Shown: one piece after another, positions 63,647-64,000 of the stretch
How positions within the stretch are numbered: the first letter of the stretch is position 1
Layout of the letters: the number at the start of each line of letters is the position of its first letter
NCBI GenBank assembly: GCA_030148545.1
Contig: JASBTF010000001.1
Coordinates: forward strand, 194,885 to 258,884
Length of the DNA stretch: 64,000 bases
Direction of reading: 5' to 3'
Source: Pseudomonadota bacterium
Lineage (GTDB): Bacteria; Pseudomonadota; Alphaproteobacteria; UBA2136; JASBTF01
Translations under genes and position numbers: made by a program
Notes under the pieces: generated by a model
Databases searched by the model: none
What the model was told of the DNA's origin: nothing
Seen by the model: only the letters and a program-made list of their open reading frames with translations

Positions 63647-63761
63647 ACACTGGAGTTTCCACGATCCTCATAAACTAAAAGTCACATCCCATTGGAAAAT
63701 ATTACCTTTTTGTACTACAGTGACGGCATCATCAACTTACCTACTGGAAAATTTATAAGTA

Positions 63762-63788
63762 AAAAGCCCCACCGCATGGTGGGGCTTT
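63762..63788 (-). terminator. Intrinsic terminator of gene entering from right edge
   Basis: AAAGCCCCACC-GCAT-GGTGGGGCTTT. Confidence 0.85.
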
Positions 63789-63791
63789 GGG

Positions 63792-64000
63792 TTAGTCTTT
63801 CAGCTGGCTGTACTTGTTAATCATACCCAAAAAGGTGTTTAAGGGTTTATCTGATCGTGTTGGGTCACGCACCATCTGAATTTCGTAGCATACGCAAAGC
63901 TCACCTTGTTCGTTAAAAGTCTCTTCTGTATGAATGGGAACAATAAATACGCCAAGCAAAGTAGTCATTACTCTTGCTACATCTTCAAAATCTGCACGGC
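63792..64000 (-). CDS. Partial hypothetical protein truncated by window end
   Basis: Open frame ...DFEDVARVMTTLLGVFIVPIHTEETFNEQGELCVCYEIQMVRDPTRSDKPLNTFLGMINKYSQLKD*. Confidence 0.7.
   Translation of the reverse strand, partial: RADFEDVARVMTTLLGVFIVPIHTEETFNEQGELCVCYEIQMVRDPTRSDKPLNTFLGMINKYSQLKD

Larger units (their letters stand above)
63425..63701. repeat. Element C, copy C2, interrupted by A5 and A6
   Basis: Same flanks as C1 (ctatcggctttcgcggg ... cactgga-tttccacgatcctcataaactaaaa) with ~190 bp in the middle. Confidence 0.85.

Noticed and set aside
41460-63700. CRISPR array interpretation of the recurring palindromic repeats
   Set aside because: Copies are kilobases apart, differ in sequence, occur in both orientations and have no regular spacers.

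Overview
The window is an apparently chromosomal stretch of a bacterium, probably alphaproteobacterial (inferred from rpsT-dnaA, glpX next to a homoserine-dehydrogenase-like gene, and the mla and phaC gene content). It is dominated by core genes: ctpA/rppH, flhA-flhF-flhG, dnaA, a flagellin/fliD/fliS/fliL/fliK-like/cheR block, a split dcw cluster (murF-mraY-murB-ddl-ftsQ opposed to ftsA-ftsZ), a large RTX/VWA repeat adhesin, mlaD-mlaF-mlaE, flgI and flgB-flgC-fliE, accD, rpmI-rplT, glmU-glmS, glpX and phaC. No tRNA, rRNA, CRISPR array or transposase was recognised. The most striking signal is non-coding. At least two families of short, highly structured intergenic repeats recur here, with different primary sequences but the same helices. 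Family A has 6 copies with consensus GAC-P0-P1-P2-P0'-T-GTCCCG-P3. Family B has 5 full and 2 partial copies of three hairpins, with a conserved A/GA internal loop, a bulged pyrimidine and a bulged U. Compensatory base changes are visible by eye between copies, copies are nested in one another, and several sit beside flagellar promoters. A third element (2 copies, one carrying an inverted pair of family A insertions) and a fourth two-hairpin element (2 copies) also occur. Other points of interest are two intergenic regions 3 kb apart sharing DnaA boxes and two further motifs (candidate bipartite oriC), a degenerate homoserine dehydrogenase, a lycopene-cyclase-like gene inside the envC/ctpA locus, and an unannotated 52-aa membrane protein upstream of a novel 631-aa secreted/anchored protein. 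All calls are from reading the sequence; no searches or folding programs were run.
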